Assembly (NCBI GenBank): GCA_963971405.1
Contig: OZ020487.1
Location: 33,837,371-33,901,370 of the forward strand
Origin: Psococerastis gibbosa
Lineage: Eukaryota > Arthropoda > Insecta > Psocodea > Psocidae
Length of the DNA: 64,000 nucleotides
Direction of reading: 5' to 3'
The first letter of the stretch is position 1. Every line of letters begins with the position of its first letter. The notes beneath the pieces were generated by a model that worked only from the letters and a program-made list of their open reading frames with translations, made no database searches and was not told the DNA's origin. This document shows, piece by piece, positions 1 to 11,157 of this stretch. A program made the translations under genes and the position numbers.

Positions 1-252
1 TCCTGACCACCTGGACCCCGCTCCTGCTACGGCCCCTATCCCGAAGCAATGAATTAATCGATGGCATTTCATATTATAGGACGGGTGGACCAATACATTA
101 CCATACAGTAATAATGCCACGACATTTTATATAATTTCTTTAAAAAATAACCTGTTTCGTTGTTTTACTCTATATATTCAACACCTAAAACATCGACAGA
201 AAGGTTCCGCAAAAAAATTATTTTTTAGTCATTTTTCATGAAAATTGACTTA

Positions 253-336
253 TGTATGTACCAGCAAAGGCTTCTAAGGCCGGAGTCGAATGTCATTTCG
301 ACCACGGCCCATCAGCCCAGATTCTACTGGTTCTTT
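253..336. mobile_element. 84-bp insertion with 11-bp target duplication
   Basis: The insertion interrupts the surrounding repeat and is bounded by AAATTGACTTA at 242-252 and 337-347. Its right half (CGACCACGGCCCATCA...ATTCTACTGG) matches the end of the family also seen at about 4770-4853, 26574-26830 and 27385-27424. The left end does not mirror the right end, so it is probably a truncated or internally deleted copy. An 11-bp duplication is long for a DNA transposon MITE. Confidence 0.5.
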
Positions 337-364
337 AAATTGACTTATTTTTATTTTTTTACCC

Positions 365-599
365 ATTTTTTCCGCCATTCACATATATGGATGTGCTCGA
401 GGACTTGGACAGAGAGGTGGTGACGGAGGTGGTCCGCTATCTGGAGAGTATCGGACAAAAGTGGTAGAACGTTGGGCAAGCTGTTTTAGACGGTCCCTGG
501 GCAACCTCGTTGTCCAGTGAGCTCCCGATAGCAGTCTTTTGCCAGATGGATTTGGTAATGGCTGTATACCCTTAAGCCAAAAAAAAAAAAAAAAAAAAT
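365..599 (+). mobile_element. 5'-truncated LINE, 3' end with poly-A
   Basis: The segment ends in about 20 A residues (579-598). A short TACCC repeat flanks it (about 360-364 and 599-604), consistent with a small target duplication. From 390 a frame reads MDVLEDLDREVVTEVVRYLE and stops at a TAG near 465. This resembles the acidic C-terminal tail of non-LTR reverse transcriptase ORF2 proteins of the I/R1/Jockey type. Only the last ~26 codons and the 3' UTR remain, so the copy is dead on arrival. The LINE call rests on the poly-A, flanking duplication and tail style; the clade is not certain. Confidence 0.6.
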
Positions 600-990
600 A
601 CCCCCAGAAGAAAACTATCAAGGAGCAAGCGACCCACCACATTTTGTTGACATTAATAACTACTACAATAAGTGTGAATTTAAAAGAAATCGTTGGAACC
701 GTTTTTGAGAAATAATTTTTTTAACCCGTTTTTTTGGACTTTTTTTGAGAATAAAACCCCCAAAATAAAAAAAAGTTCTCGAGGTATTATTTTTGTGAAT
801 CTACATGGCAAATTTCATAAAAATCTATCGAGTAGTTTGTCCAGAAATCGATGAACAGACAGAGCGACAGACAGACATTTCGTAAAAACCACTTTTTAGG
901 ACCTCAAAACGCGTTAATCCGTTGAAATCTCGGAGTCAAAAATTTTGACCATCACAAAGCTTTCCTAATACTCCGTATAAATTGGAAAGG

Positions 991-2490
991 AACTAGGTAA
1001 GGGCGAAGGGTAAATGTTAAAATGTAACCTTTATAAAAATAATATCAATGGTCACCATTGTTAGGGAAACTGGGCCTTGGCCGCTTACAACGCCATCAAA
1101 GGTCAACCTGAACTGCCAGGTTTTTGGAATGAATCCCCGCCATACGATACGCAGTTTACCAGCCCCCGACGAAAATAATAATTAACCACGAGAGAGGGAG
1201 ACCTTCCTGTTTTGTTTGCACGCCAAAAACTTCCTTTGTTGGTCTGCACTTTATGTATGATATTGTATATCCACTTGACATGTTAGATAGGATACGTTAT
1301 TATTACAACGATTTCTACATTAGAGCTTCGGAAACGCGAATGCAGCAATGCGGTGCCATTAAATACCATCTGCAGCAAACTTGGCAGTGTGCACAGTGTT
1401 GGCAGGGGAACATGGTGAGACATGATAACGCGCTGAGACTATACCAGTCAGTCAAAGTGCGTTTCGAGTCCTGGTCACCTCTGAATTAATCCTGTGACTC
1501 AACTATATTGTTAAGCGATTAGGAATTCACTATAATCAGGAGGTCCACCCTGTCAGTCCTTCTCTCTGAGTTGAAGGAGTCTCCCCTTAGGGTGCCTCAA
1601 GGTAATAAACAAACTCACTCCCCCCGCCAGGCTAAAAGGGTTGCTTAGAGCAGAAATGCTGAAAGTTGGCAATGGGAAACAAAACAACAAACAAACAATG
1701 TAACCTATGCATAAATATAAAGAAAAAATATTCACGTCATCAGAATATTGCATACACAATATTGCATACACCCGATAGGATGACATTTGGAACACTTATA
1801 AAAAATCAAATAAGCTCGGTGTTCCGCTTATGCATGTTTTCGAATAAACAAAGTGTTCCAAGCGCCATCATATCGTGGTCGGGTAGTACTGTATGTAGGT
1901 CAAAATGCAGGTGCACATAAATATCAGCTTATAAAAATCTTATCCTAAAGTACACAATAGTCAAAGAGATATCAATGTTGAATGTACATTTGTTGTGGAA
2001 AATCCACAACAGATAAACAATACCGATAGTTTTTCAGTGGAAACAAATGGTAGGCTGTCAAAATCGAGTCATAACATATTGCACGGGGTTCTGAATTTCC
2101 CCCTAGGACACAAGAACTGGGCCACAATTTCCATAACACTTTGGGTCGGGGGAAGTCCTCCGGGGACCCCTATCGAGGAATTTATTCGACTGGTAAACGG
2201 CAAATGGGAACCTAAATGGCCTTTACGAGTTTTGAGTTCTTGTTGCTGAAAATACAGATTTAACACCTGTTATGCTTATTGTTGCTATTTATAGAATGTA
2301 CACTCTTATCTTATCTCTAGCGTACTGTCCAATGTGTCTAGGAATTGAAAATGGTATTTTGTGAATGTATACTGTATACTATAATGTACCTGTATACCAG
2401 CGGTTATGACAATGCTCCAGTGAGGCATAGATTGTGGGTTGGGGGTACCATTCCCCAAGTCCAGATTTTTAAAATTTTAAGCTCCAAGTC
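991..2490. other. No gene recognised; one dispersed-repeat fragment
   Basis: The only recognisable content is a diverged segment at about 1385-1560 related to the repeats at 6440-6720 and 18780-19020; they share the block around CACTATAATCAGGAGGTCCAC. Short open frames (for example 1995-2249) show no motif and no splice context. Confidence 0.5.
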
Positions 2491-2717
2491 AAAATCACCT
2501 TATGGTATGACTTGACTTACTTGACTTAAGGTGGCTCCATTGGCCCGTGAGGACCTCTCGCTTGTCGCACCAACTCCATCCATGCGTCGAAATGGATGCT
2601 GCAGGCTCTCAGATCCTCGGAGAGTTGGTCCGACCATCTCTTCCTAGGTCGCCCCTGTGGTCGGTTGCCTGCTGCTTGGGCTTGCCACACCCTAGCCCCG
2701 GGCCTGGTCGGGGGCAT
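2490..2717 (-). mobile_element. LINE reverse transcriptase C-terminal remnant
   Basis: A 63-residue minus-strand frame (2717 down to 2526) contains GNRPQGRPRKRWSDQLSEDL. This matches the tail shared by many metazoan non-LTR ORF2 proteins, in which a basic GRPRKRW motif is followed by an acidic (E/D)DL stretch. Downstream on the same strand a short tandem AAGTCAAGT-type tail follows (about 2525-2500), as found at 3' ends of RTE-like LINEs that lack poly-A. The enzyme core is absent, so the copy is truncated and inactive. Confidence 0.6.
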
Positions 2718-2933
2718 CCTTGAAAGGTGACCGGTCCATCAATGATCAATTAATTACTTGGTATAAGTACAATACAACTTCAATAGATTAAATCTTTAAC
2801 AAATGAAATAAAAAATAAAAATAGCCTGATTTTGGAGAGCCTATTTTCTACGGTTTATAGTCCATTAATAAAATAGTTGTTTTTCATAGTGTTTTCCTCT
2901 ACTTGAGCTACTGCCACTAATTTCTCTTACTTC

Positions 2934-3219
2934 TTACTTCTTAGTACAGGGCTTCCAGCTCAGGTGATGCCGACTGCCTGATGTCTCAGAAATGCCCCTG
3001 ATGCTAGTGGCCACATGCTCGGCGTGCACAAGATCTCCTGATGTCCGCCTTTCTTGAGCCCAACCTGATCGCGTAGTTAGTCCCGTTGTGTGCCGAGCAC
3101 TGCAGGAGTATGTGCTCCAGTGTTTCATTAGCTAGACCACATGCACGGCATACTGGAGATTCGATTAGATGGAAACTATTTTCTCTATTCCAAAGGATTG
3201 AAATTTTCGATTGAAACAT
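2934..3219 (-). mobile_element. LINE ORF2 zinc-knuckle tail, frameshifted
   Basis: The minus-strand frame from 3219 reads SPVCRACGLANETLEHILLQC: a CxxC followed by H and C in the GLxxETxEHILLxC context. This is the C-terminal zinc-binding segment after the reverse transcriptase (or RNase H) domain of many non-LTR elements. The frame breaks at about 3010 and the rest of the tail lies in overlapping frames to about 2934. No catalytic domain remains. It may come from a different LINE family than the neighbour at 2490-2717. Confidence 0.65.
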
Positions 3220-3229
3220 TTTAAATAGC

Positions 3230-4765
3230 CTATAATTAAACGAAACACCTTCTGTATTAACTGGTACCCCTGTAGAGTCCTATATAATCAATACCTGAGC
3301 AACTAGTTCACGTTACGTGTTACCTCCCTTTGAATCCACTCAACACAAAGCCATTTTCCACGGGAAAACGCTGCCTGGTAGAACCCCAAAGCTGGGACAT
3401 AACCTAATCAGCACTCGTGTAGCCATTACCAGCTGCCTATTTTGATTTATTCTGTTTACGTACAGTACGGTCAAAGAAATTGTACACCAAACCAATCTAT
3501 TGTGCTTACACTGCCGGTTTGTTTACTCCCTTCTCTCTATATTCAAGCAAACCCGCTGCGCTGGTTAGTGTACCACCTCTGTTGACTACTTTAAAATTTA
3601 TGTCTACAAATTAGGTACTTTGAAATGCTCATGAGAGTATTATGAATGAATATGAACGCTGGTTAGGCAGAGCTTAGTACGTTGTACGAGTATAGTACAA
3701 TATATATAATAATTACAGTATGCACCGTGTGTGGCAGTGTGAGATTTTCGGCAATTGGCTCCGTCCGAAATTCGGATGGACTTAATCTTTCTATAGCAGA
3801 ACTCTCGGAAAAGAGAATTGCTCAAAAAACAGAACTAAATTACCTACTGCTGAATGAACATAATATTATGCTGCAGAGCTCAGGGCCCGTGCGTAGCTCA
3901 CTATCGGAAAAATATATGTAACCTAACTGTAACTTTTGTTACGTCTCTTTGAAGCCTGTTATAGTGCGTTAGTCTTACGTACTTGGCCTGCTTTTGCATG
4001 TGTGTCAGTCACGAGAGGGATGCTTGTAGTGGCTGTGTCACAATGTACTTAGCGGCCTAATAATTCCGAATTTGTGGTTTGTTGTTCTTGTTTTCGAATA
4101 AATGCGAAATTACTTCTATGATGTACAATTGTTCAACTGCAGTAAAGTTACTTTTGCAAATTCATGAAGATCTTGCTGTGCTAATATTTTAATATGGGGT
4201 ATTTTTCTTTGGGTAAAATTTATTCTTTCAATCACATTTTGGTACGCTCCTCCCAATGCAATGATTTTGTGATTAAAATGTGATTGTGCTAACGCATGAC
4301 AAACACTGCTTAGCTGTTTTATTTATTTATTAGTCGGTAAAATTTATTTATTGTCTCTCTTACTCTCTTATAATTTAGCAACCACATTTAAATTTTACAA
4401 AATATTTTGATGTTGACTTTATTAATTATTAAATTAATTATAATCATCTGAAATTAATAAAAATAAAAATCTATAACTGGCGGACTAAAAGCAAAGTTGC
4501 TTGGTATAAGGCTGTAGGATACATGTCACAACATAGAGAGCATGCGAAAATAGAATGTTTTGCGGGCCCATGGGAGCTATTTTGCGGAGACAGCGCGCAA
4601 AGTGCCAAGGGGTTTGTTCTACTTCAACTCTCATGGAAGTAACTTTGTCATCTCCCAAATTTTATGCCATTTCCATAAATTTTTCAGTTAAGTCTTTCCT
4701 CTTGTCGCCTATTGAGCGCCATCGGAATTGGAAATAAGTGCGTTTACGTGTAGGTTAAGGACAGT
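3230..4765. other. No gene recognised
   Basis: AT-rich sequence without a convincing coding frame, terminal inverted repeat or tandem array. Frames at 3640-3921 and 4555-4737 are short and featureless. Confidence 0.4.
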
Positions 4766-4767
4766 AG

Positions 4768-4854
4768 AATTTGATCCAGTATTGGTCATCCGGGAGGATA
4801 GGCCGTGGTCGTTCTGGAAGCTACCAGGGCCTATCATCCCGGATTCTACTGCTT
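4768..4854. mobile_element. Short TIR element, CAGTAGAAT family
   Basis: An ~85-bp element begins ACAGTAGAATTTGATCC and ends CCCGGATTCTACTG. It shares GGCCGTGGTCGTTCT with the 257-bp foldback at 26574-26830. TTAA occurs just outside each end, but other copies do not keep this, so the target site is unresolved. It is a non-coding MITE derivative. Confidence 0.6.
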
Positions 4855-4933
4855 AATGAAAATGGGCAAGAACTACATAGTCACTGTCTTGCAGAACAAT
4901 ATCAATTCAAGAATTGACCAGAATCACACTTCT

Positions 4934-5190
4934 CGTTTTTGCTTTCCTATATCTACGATACGCTAGTATTAGGAAAGCTTTGTGATGGGTGAAACTTTCG
5001 ATTTCGAGATTTCAATGAATACACGTTTTGAGGTCCCAGGAACCCAAAAAAGTGTTTTTTACGAAATGTCTATCTGTCGGTCCATCAATTTGTGAACAAA
5101 CTGCTAGATAGATTTCGATTAAATTCGGCGTGTGGGGCTCAGAAAAATAGTACCTACTTGGGATCATTATTCTTATTTTTGGGCTAATTT
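4934..5190 (-). repeat. ~0.87-kb interspersed repeat, partial copy
   Basis: Matches the 62050 copy in the same orientation: GGAAAGCTTTGTGATG, CGAGATTTCAA, GAGGTCCCAGGAACCC and TTACGAAATGTCT in order, then a reduced GTCT tract. Only about 250 bp of one end is present. Confidence 0.65.
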
Positions 5191-5569
5191 AATTAGCTAT
5201 TAAATAATATTTATAACTGGTCAGTTACTGTCCTTCACTTTCGCCATTTTCTATCTGCTCATGTGTTTGTAATCCTTTCCTTTGCCCACGTGAACATTGA
5301 AGCCACTGACCATAATATCATCATAAAACTTTACGGAGCTGAGCCATAAGTAAAGTTACAACAGAAAAATCATGGTAATTTGACTGAGGCATACTGAGCA
5401 AGTGTTACTCGATCAATAGTCAACTTACAAATTATGCACACAGTGTGGCCAGTGGGTCAATAGATTATAGTCCCATAACAGTTCACTGAGCAACAACTGA
5501 GTTCAGGATCGAGCTAGCTCTTTCCTAAGTATATGGCCAATGGCTATTTGGAAAAAGATTGTTTTCAGT

Positions 5570-5761
5570 TCATATCATAGAATCAAAGCACAGAAAGAAT
5601 TGAAGCTGGAAAAGTCGCTCCAGAAGGAAATGTAGGAAAAGCTGGAGAAAAGATCAGTTTTTCCAGATGATCCCTGGGAGTGGGAGTTTGTTGACACAAG
5701 CTTCTCAATCGCTAGGCCAATCAATCAAATCTTTGAGCAACATCAGCAAACAGCCCTGCAG
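5570..5761 (+). pseudogene. Exon-like coding fragment with an in-frame stop
   Basis: Between TTGTTTTCAG (acceptor-like, ending about 5557) and CAG|GTAAAA (donor-like, 5762) one frame reads a charged Lys/Glu/Leu-rich segment followed by RSVFPDDPWEWEFVDTSFSI. It is interrupted once by TAG near 5631. The first half looks coiled-coil-like. I do not recognise the protein. It could be an exon of a decayed host gene or a captured fragment in an unrecognised element; neighbours give no support. Confidence 0.3.
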
Positions 5762-6439
5762 GTAAAAACCGTCACGTACCAGAACCAACACTCACAGCTT
5801 TCCCATTAGTCTCCTCTCTTTATCTTATCTTATCTATTTTGAGTGGCAATGTGAAATGTCTCAATGACATAGTTGGTACAATATTGAAGGACAACTGGAA
5901 GGGAAAAATCTTGTACAAAACAAATTCAAGAGGAAATATCGAACGTAGACTCGCAGAGCTGTCATCAGAGGGTTATTAAATTGGATAAATGTTCCTCTAC
6001 ATTTTCATACGTACTGATACACCGATTGGCCACAGTTATGGGACTTGTATAGAACTTTGTATAAAAACGGATTAATAGTGAAATGGGATGAAAACGTCTT
6101 TAGATTAGGCGAGGTTTAGCCGAAGGGCTTCTCTACCAGCTAACCTCTTTTGGTTAGCATTTTTTCCTACAAAAAAACAACAAAAGAAAAAGAGAGAAGA
6201 TAATAATGCAACAAATCAGTCACTCATTCAATCACTCTTACCCATCATTCCCCAGAAGCTAATGGTCCTAAATCTCCTCAAATTATTCTCTGTCCCCGTT
6301 TCCTCTGGCAAGGCATCCCTATACCTAGTGAATAGTGTTTCACAACGGAGATCAATTGGTATCAGAGACGGTCACGTCATATAGCCCATAATGTAGACGT
6401 AAATGTCTTCTATTCCCTATAACCTCAAGAATAGCTTCA

Positions 6440-6720
6440 TTTTCTATATTTCCTTCAAAATTGGACTTGCAATCAGGCTCCAGGCCTGAGAGTAGCAGTA
6501 TGCCAGCCCATAGGACAGTGGACCTCCTGATTATAGTGGATTCCGAACCACTTGGGAAACACAGTGAAGTCGCACGATTAGTTCGGAGTTGACCAGAACA
6601 AGTCCTACCATGTTTCCCTACCGGCACTGTGCACACGACCAAGTTATCTGCATCTTCGAACCTGCTCGGATCCGCTCCAGGCCTGAGAACTGACAGATGC
6701 ACTTTCTCTATTTGGAATTT
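6440..6720 (-). repeat. Interspersed repeat (related to 18780-19020)
   Basis: The minus strand aligns over ~150 bp with 18855-19010. Both carry an open frame including the peptide ADNLVxCTVPVG. About ten differences in 147 bp, at least six of them amino-acid-changing, look neutral, so I treat it as a repeat rather than a conserved gene. A weaker third copy lies at 1385-1560. Confidence 0.6.
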
Positions 6721-8158
6721 TGTGATCAGCAACATGGCTGGCAGCTGTTTTTTTTCCTACCAATGACGGTAAGATACCCGTTAGGGTTTGGGTGGACCTT
6801 TTCCATTTCTACGTTGAGTTTCAACTTGAACGTTCCGTTTCATGGTTCTCTCTAGCAACTGGACTATTCCGAATTATGCGCTGCACTGTACATACTGTAG
6901 TGCATCACTGTATTATACGGTAATCAACATTTTGTTTTACTTACTTCCATTTCTTGTTGAACAGTTGGAAAATACAATAGATTAGATTACCTTTTACTCA
7001 ATACAAACGTACCTACTGTACTTTACACTGTATGCATTGTATTGGAAAGTAAAATTTCATTTTGTTATGTCAATGCAGTGGCGTTGTGAAATGTAATTTA
7101 AAAAAGACCACAGACAAAGAACAAACGTATCTTCTGCTCTTATGACACGATAGAACAATATTTCAATGAATATTCATTACCGCGTTGTAACTCTTTCCGG
7201 TGTCGTCATATTATAAAAGAGAGACAATATTTTTACCCAAGTCACGGTAAAGAAATATTTTTTTTTTAAAATAATTTCGTGTTAAGCTTGGTAGAATGCT
7301 ACATTAAAATAATACTGATTGGTATTAATCTAGTGCATCTGACCAAGCTGGAGCTTATGTTAACATCGTTACAACAGCATTAAATATGAAACACTGGAAA
7401 TTCGCATTGTATTCAATAGGTACATCTTTGTGGTCACGGGACTTCATAATAAAAATTTCAGATTCAACGCAAGGTGTTTACATTGGCAATTATTATTTAT
7501 TACGAAGGCAAGTATCGTAACAAAATTGGTACCAATATTAATTTATCAATAATAAGGATTTAAAAATATTTCGAATATAACAATAATAATAATAATATTA
7601 CAGGCAACATTTACAATTCTCAATTTGCTCAACCTATGCTAATCAGATTTGAAAGCCACTTTGCATGACCAATAGCCCAACATCATTTCCACAGGAAGAT
7701 GTTCATATTTTTATGCATAGTTATAGGTACTATAGGTGGAAAAGGTGAGGAAAATTTCAAACCTGAACGATGGTGACGGCATTTTCCGGGAAAACCTCCC
7801 GCCTTTCCCAGAAAAGGAAGCAGCCCTTCCGTTGAGCAGTGTCAGGTGCCGGAATTCGCCTCCCCCCTCCCCGCTACACGCAAAAATTCGTGATTCGTGA
7901 CGTAGCTCGGTTAGTCAGGACTTGTGGGAAAGTTTTCTTAAATTCATTTTTAGGGTTTTTATTTTATACAGAAAATTATGAAGGTCATGAGTTTGATGGG
8001 ACGATAAATGACAAGAATGATAGGTGAGCATGCAAGTGCTGAGGGGTTGTCTTATGTTCCATTCAAGTATTACTGTCTTTCATGTAGAAATTTAAACAAA
8101 TCAGAGAACTCCTAATTTTTAAGTCCTTGCACCTTGCATTGCAATACAGCAATAAAGC

Positions 8159-8330
8159 CAGGGATGGATCCAGCCCATTCTGGGGGGGGGGGCAGTTGTT
8201 GTCAAAATAGGAAAAACATGTGTAGTATCGATTAAATCAGAGCGTCATAAATTAACTTACAATAGATTTACCAAATTTTTTGGGGGGCAGCTACTCCTTT
8301 GCCCCGTCTTTGTCTTTGTATCCGTCCATG
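8159..8330. mobile_element. hAT-like MITE with G-run (172 bp)
   Basis: Ends are CAGGGATGGATCC and, inverted, GTATCCGTCCATG. Flanks AATAAAGC (8151-8158) and AATAAAAC (8331-8338) form a 7/8 target duplication, the length typical of hAT. A G-run lies near 8185. Non-coding. Confidence 0.75.
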
Positions 8331-8552
8331 AATAAAACTAGCCCACACCAAAACAGACCATATTTTACTCTTTTGTCATACTGGAGTTAGGAGTAAAGAG
8401 CCTTAATAATGTTCCACCTTCGTCAGGCATATGCAACAATTAACAGCAAATAATCAAACAAAGTTGAGTAAGTTTTATTTTTAATTAGTTTACACTTAAA
8501 TGTAGTTATATGTTTATTTAGGATTAGGGTCTTGATGCTACTGCAGGACTGC

Positions 8553-8821
8553 CAGGGGCGGATTTGGCTTTGTGCGGATATAGGCACTGCCCTTGTCGCG
8601 GACATTAATAATTATTCTATGTAAAGTGGGGGGGGGGGGGGGGTTTCACATGTATACATGGAGTACCAACTGAATAGAAATGCGCGCCTAAATTTGAAAA
8701 ATTACTATCTGATAATTTTTTTTAATTTTGTTTTTTTTACATAATATGCCCAAAAAAATTACACTCCGCGCGCGCGGATACAAGCATTTACCTCAGTTGC
8801 CTATTGGCAAATCCGCCACTG
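8553..8821. mobile_element. hAT-like MITE with G-run (269 bp)
   Basis: Terminal inverted repeats are CAGGGGCGGATTTGGC and GCAAATCCGCCACTG. The flanks AGGACTGC (8545-8552) and AGGACTAC (8822-8829) match at 7 of 8 positions. A G-run lies at about 8629-8643. Non-coding. Confidence 0.8.
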
Positions 8822-9769
8822 AGGACTACAGTCTCCCTAAAAAGAATTAATGTACAGAATAATATGCCAACAATTATGTACAGCTCACTCTAAATAACGT
8901 GTGAACCAGTGCCGGGTTTGGCCTTGTGGGGGCCCTGGGGCCGGAAATGTGTGGGGGCCCTTTATCTGGCAGAAATATTAAATATTATATATTATATATA
9001 ATAATATATATATTATTATATATTAATATTAAATATTAAATTACACCCTTAAACTAATATTCCACTCATTATAATATATAACATGGAGACAAAGGAATCA
9101 GGATGCCAAACAAGCTCGTAGGCAGGATTTTTTTTCAGGGGTGGCTGTGGCGACCATAATCCTATCTAGTGTACTTTTTCTCATGAGAATTCAATTGTAT
9201 CTAGTCTATTCTTTAGAGGTTACGGTGTTACTCGTACACGAGTATACCTGATAGCATGGACACATCAAACGTCAATTTATTGGCCGATTTTTCTTATAAC
9301 ACAAGCTTATAAAATGTAGCGGACATGAGGACTGATTCGAAATGTTATCATTACGACGGCTGAGAATGTATAGAAATAATATTGCATTTAACCCGAAGAG
9401 GGGGGCCCGGGGAGAAAATTGGAAAATATAAGTGCAAAATAGTGGGGTTTTAAGCATTTGAACAGCAGTAAAGTATAGAATTTATAAGGCTTACAAAGAA
9501 ATGCTTATTCATAAAAATAACATATCATTTAGCCAAAATGTATGTCCAAAATATTGGAGTTTTACATCAGGAAAGCTTACAAAGAAATGATTATGCATAT
9601 AGCTGCAAACAGGGGGGCCCGGGGGTCTTGAAAAAATAGGCCTAAAATGGTGGAGCTTTACGATTTTAACAGCAGTAAAGTTTATAATTTACTGAGGTAG
9701 ACATATTCATTAAATTCTCAACATTTTATTTCGGAGGGGAGGGGGGGGGGGGCTGTAGCCCAATAAGCC

Positions 9770-10262
9770 CCGTAGTACTGGTGCGATGTGATTTTTTTAT
9801 TTTTTATATGCTTCAGTGCGGAAAATGATCGCTCGCTACTTATGTTGACACTCATTATATTACTAGGTACAGTTTAAAAACTACTTCTAAATTCGGAAAA
9901 CTATCAGCAACTCATTTTTCAAAAATTGGGTTGTAGTTGAACCTTTCAAAACTTATATTATTTTTTCGATTATCTTATTTTTATTATCGATCCTCATCTG
10001 TCACAGAGTTTCACAAACTCACGAAAAAGTAATAAGTCAAATTATTGTAGGTTTCCGTCCAGGTCATCCGAGTAACAATTGACCAATTTCTCTGCCTTAG
10101 TTTTTAAATCCTCGGGGCCAGGGCTTATATTTTGTAAACATTTCAAAAAACCAAATTTCTCATCGATTTCGTCATAAGCGGAAATTCTTCTATCCAGTGA
10201 CAGCATAAAATGGTCGGTTATGGGAAGATGTATTTGCCTTATTGGTTGTTTTGGTTTTCTAA
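9770..10262 (-). pseudogene. hAT transposase C-terminal remnant (ZMYM1-like type)
   Basis: Reading downward from 10262, one frame contains DHFMLSLDRRISAYDEIDEK and, further on, EDLKTKAEKLVNCYSDDLDG before a stop. After a frameshift and further stops, SSERSFSALKHIKN appears at about 9840-9800. The last motif is the conserved core of the hAT C-terminal dimerisation domain; the intact element at 31.4 kb has SGERSFSKLKIIKN there. Catalytic N-terminal parts are absent. A second copy of the same remnant lies at 22315-22800. The remnant shows that the host element derived from an autonomous hAT of the zinc-finger MYM-type-1-like group. Confidence 0.75.
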
Positions 10263-10339
10263 TCTACGTATATCTACTGTAAGTTTTGTATTTTGTGGGG
10301 GCCCCTTTTTTGGGGGGGCCCTGGGGCCATGGCCCCGGT

Positions 10340-10832
10340 CAGAGGCGGGCCCAGACCACATGAAAGGGGGAGGTACTTGTCAGTAGCGTAAAGATAGGTT
10401 TTTGAAGGGGCTGTGTATAATTTGGCGCCCCTCCACCCATTTTCATAAAAGTGTATAAAATGGGGAAAGCCGTTCTCATGGACGAACGCAGCTTTTACAT
10501 TAACGACCTTATAGTGTCCTTTGCGCATGAGCCAGAGGGTTCGGAGGATATGATGGGGGGGCCCGGGGGTCTCCTCCGCGAGAAGATATTTGAAATATTG
10601 GGGTTTTACTCATTTTCAGAGCAATAAGGTTTCTATATTACAGGGAATTAATAAAATTGTGCACGAGGGGGGCCCGGGAATTTTTTTTTTTTTTAAATAG
10701 GGCTAAAATAGTGGGGTTTTACGCATTTTGAGTTCAGTTAACACATGGATTTTAGAGGCAAAGAATATAACTGCCTTCCAAAGGGGGGGGGGGGGCAATT
10801 GCCCGCAGTACCGGTCGCTGCGTCCGCCTCTG
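10340..10832. mobile_element. Nested hAT MITE, CAGAGGCGG family (493 bp)
   Basis: Termini are CAGAGGCGGGC and GTCCGCCTCTG, with a perfect 8-bp duplication GCCCCGGT at 10332-10339 and 10833-10840. It is inserted inside the 8907-10865 hAT, so it is younger. An inverted relative is at 57344-57832. It contains two copies of the GGGGGGCCCGGG module and a long G-run near 10787. Confidence 0.9.
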
Positions 10833-10960
10833 GCCCCGGTGGCCCCATAGCCAGTCCCGGCACTGGTGTGAACGATGTAAAACATATAACTAAACGATAG
10901 GTAAAATACTAAAAATTAAGAAGCAATGGGAGGACAGTGTCGACAGTACGTTGGTGCATG

Positions 10961-11149
10961 CAAGGGCGGATTTCAGGGGGGGCAGGGGGTCAGGAACCCC
11001 CCCCCCTCCCCCAAATAAAATGAACACACACTAGATAAGAATGGGTATACAGTGGGAATTAAAAATAATAATGTTTTTTAATGTTATAATCCACTGAACC
11101 TGCCCGCTGACCCCCCCCCCCCTTAAATTGGAGGCAAAATCCACCCATG
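10961..11149. mobile_element. hAT-like MITE with G/C-runs (189 bp)
   Basis: Ends are CAAGGGCGGATTT and AAATCCACCCATG (inverted, imperfect). Flanks GGTGCATG (10953-10960) and GATGCATG (11150-11157) match at 7/8. C-runs lie at 10999-11007 and 11110-11122. Non-coding. Confidence 0.75.
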
Positions 11150-11157
11150 GATGCATG

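Larger units (their letters stand above)
75..990 (+). repeat. ~0.87-kb interspersed repeat, copy 1 (interrupted)
   Basis: This copy aligns by eye with the full copies at 15534-16397 (same strand) and 62050-62919 (opposite strand). Shared landmarks in order are the block around CAATACATTACC, a tract near TTTTTATTTTTTTACCC, the CGTTGGAACCGTTTTTGAG block, a short ACAG/GACAG microsatellite at about 856-876, and the right end ATAAATTGGAAAG. It encodes no protein. Two insertions split it: an 84-bp piece at 253-336 and a LINE tail at 365-599. It is therefore older than both. Confidence 0.75.
8907..10865 (-). mobile_element. hAT element, 1.96 kb, non-autonomous
   Basis: The element starts CAGTGCCGGG and ends CCCGGCACTG, with a perfect 8-bp duplication GTGTGAAC at 8899-8906 and 10866-10873, which assigns it to hAT. 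It carries a degenerate transposase remnant on the minus strand (about 9770-10262), a nested younger hAT MITE (10340-10832) and two GGGGGGCCCGGG modules (about 9397 and 9610). A 1.05-kb part of it (9395-10460, including the left part of the nested MITE) recurs at 21949-22997. Confidence 0.85.
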
